IMG/VR virus record: IMGVR_UViG_3300021962_006780
Span: 1 to 21,712 of that record
DNA from: a virus
DNA length: 21,712 nucleotides
Reading direction: 5' to 3' (one strand)
The translations under genes and the position numbers were made by a program. Numbering within the stretch: position 1 is the first letter of the stretch; each line of letters begins with the position of its first letter. The notes under the pieces were generated by a model, which did not search any database, was not told where the DNA came from, and saw nothing but the letters and a program-made list of their open reading frames with translations. This document shows positions 21,535-21,712 of this stretch, one piece after another.

Positions 21535-21712
21535 TTAGCTCAACTCAAAATGAGGTGCATCAATAAAAGGGCGTCGGGCTTCGCTCCTACAAGTATCTAC
21601 GTAGTAGTTCATAGCATGTTCCATGTTGCCTTGCCACATTCGTATATCGGGTACATTCCACGCGCCACCCCACCGAATAGAAACATTAAAATCTATAGCC
21701 ACTTGCCGTATT
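21535..21712 (-). CDS. Endolysin, M15 (VanY-like) peptidase, C-terminal fragment
   Basis: Only the last 58 residues are in the window; the frame is open to the right edge. The translated end contains AIDF (the Asp of the zinc site in M15 peptidases), RWGGAW (compare the EWGG-DW loop of T5-like L-alanyl-D-glutamate peptidases) and the family hallmark DAPHFEL (zinc-binding His) just before the stop. This identifies a peptidoglycan peptidase that breaks the host wall at lysis. The stop (21535-21537) is 2 nt upstream of the next gene's ATG. The first zinc His lies beyond the window edge. Confidence 0.78.
   Translation of the reverse strand, partial: IRQVAIDFNVSIRWGGAWNVPDIRMWQGNMEHAMNYYVDTCRSEARRPFIDAPHFELS

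Overview
This window looks like part of the genome of an uncultured tailed bacteriophage with a podovirus-like virion, of the kind recovered from aquatic metagenomes. The evidence is tight gene packing with 1-base start/stop overlaps, a phage replication module on the + strand, and a virion/lysis module on the - strand that includes a P22 gp10-like tail stabilisation (nozzle) protein and very long internal-virion-type proteins. The host cannot be told from the sequence. No tRNA, rRNA, integrase or classical CRISPR locus was seen.

Left edge (1-1260): the most notable part. The C-terminal 180 residues of an IS110-like (Transposase_20/Nop-type) protein end at 545. From its stop codon onward lies an extremely regular array: 17 consecutive units from 558 to 1171, each built as AACGAGTCA + 9-nt variable spacer A + AGAAAACCA + 9-nt variable spacer B. 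The period is exactly 36 nt in 16 units and 38 nt in one. A partial motif stands before the array and a decayed unit after it. This matches the architecture of TIGR-Tas (tandem interspaced guide RNA and TIGR-associated protein), the recently described RNA-guided DNA-targeting family found in phages and parasitic bacteria. The protein is therefore called a partial Tas and the repeats a TIGR array.

Replication module (1261-7497, + strand): an SF2/SNF2-type helicase, then a candidate sigma70-like promoter, then a Gp157-like coiled-coil small protein, a Cys4 protein with an acidic tail (possible ssDNA-binding protein), a small helix-turn-helix protein, a 955-aa primase-polymerase/helicase fusion, and a 65-aa conserved small protein. 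A strong intrinsic terminator at 7538-7581 closes the module.

Virion and lysis module (7584-21712, - strand, convergent with the above). In transcription order it holds: the C-terminus of an M15 (VanY-like) endolysin cut by the window edge; the gp10-like nozzle protein; a beta-sandwich (C1q/TNF-like) structural protein; a Gly/Ala-rich virion protein; a GNAT-like protein; a 1008-aa Gln/Ala-rich virion protein; and a 2250-aa polyvalent protein with an HELIH metallopeptidase motif, internal domain repeats and an 18-bp minisatellite. Four of the six junctions overlap and one is only 4 nt, so this is probably one late operon. The promoter is likely outside the window.
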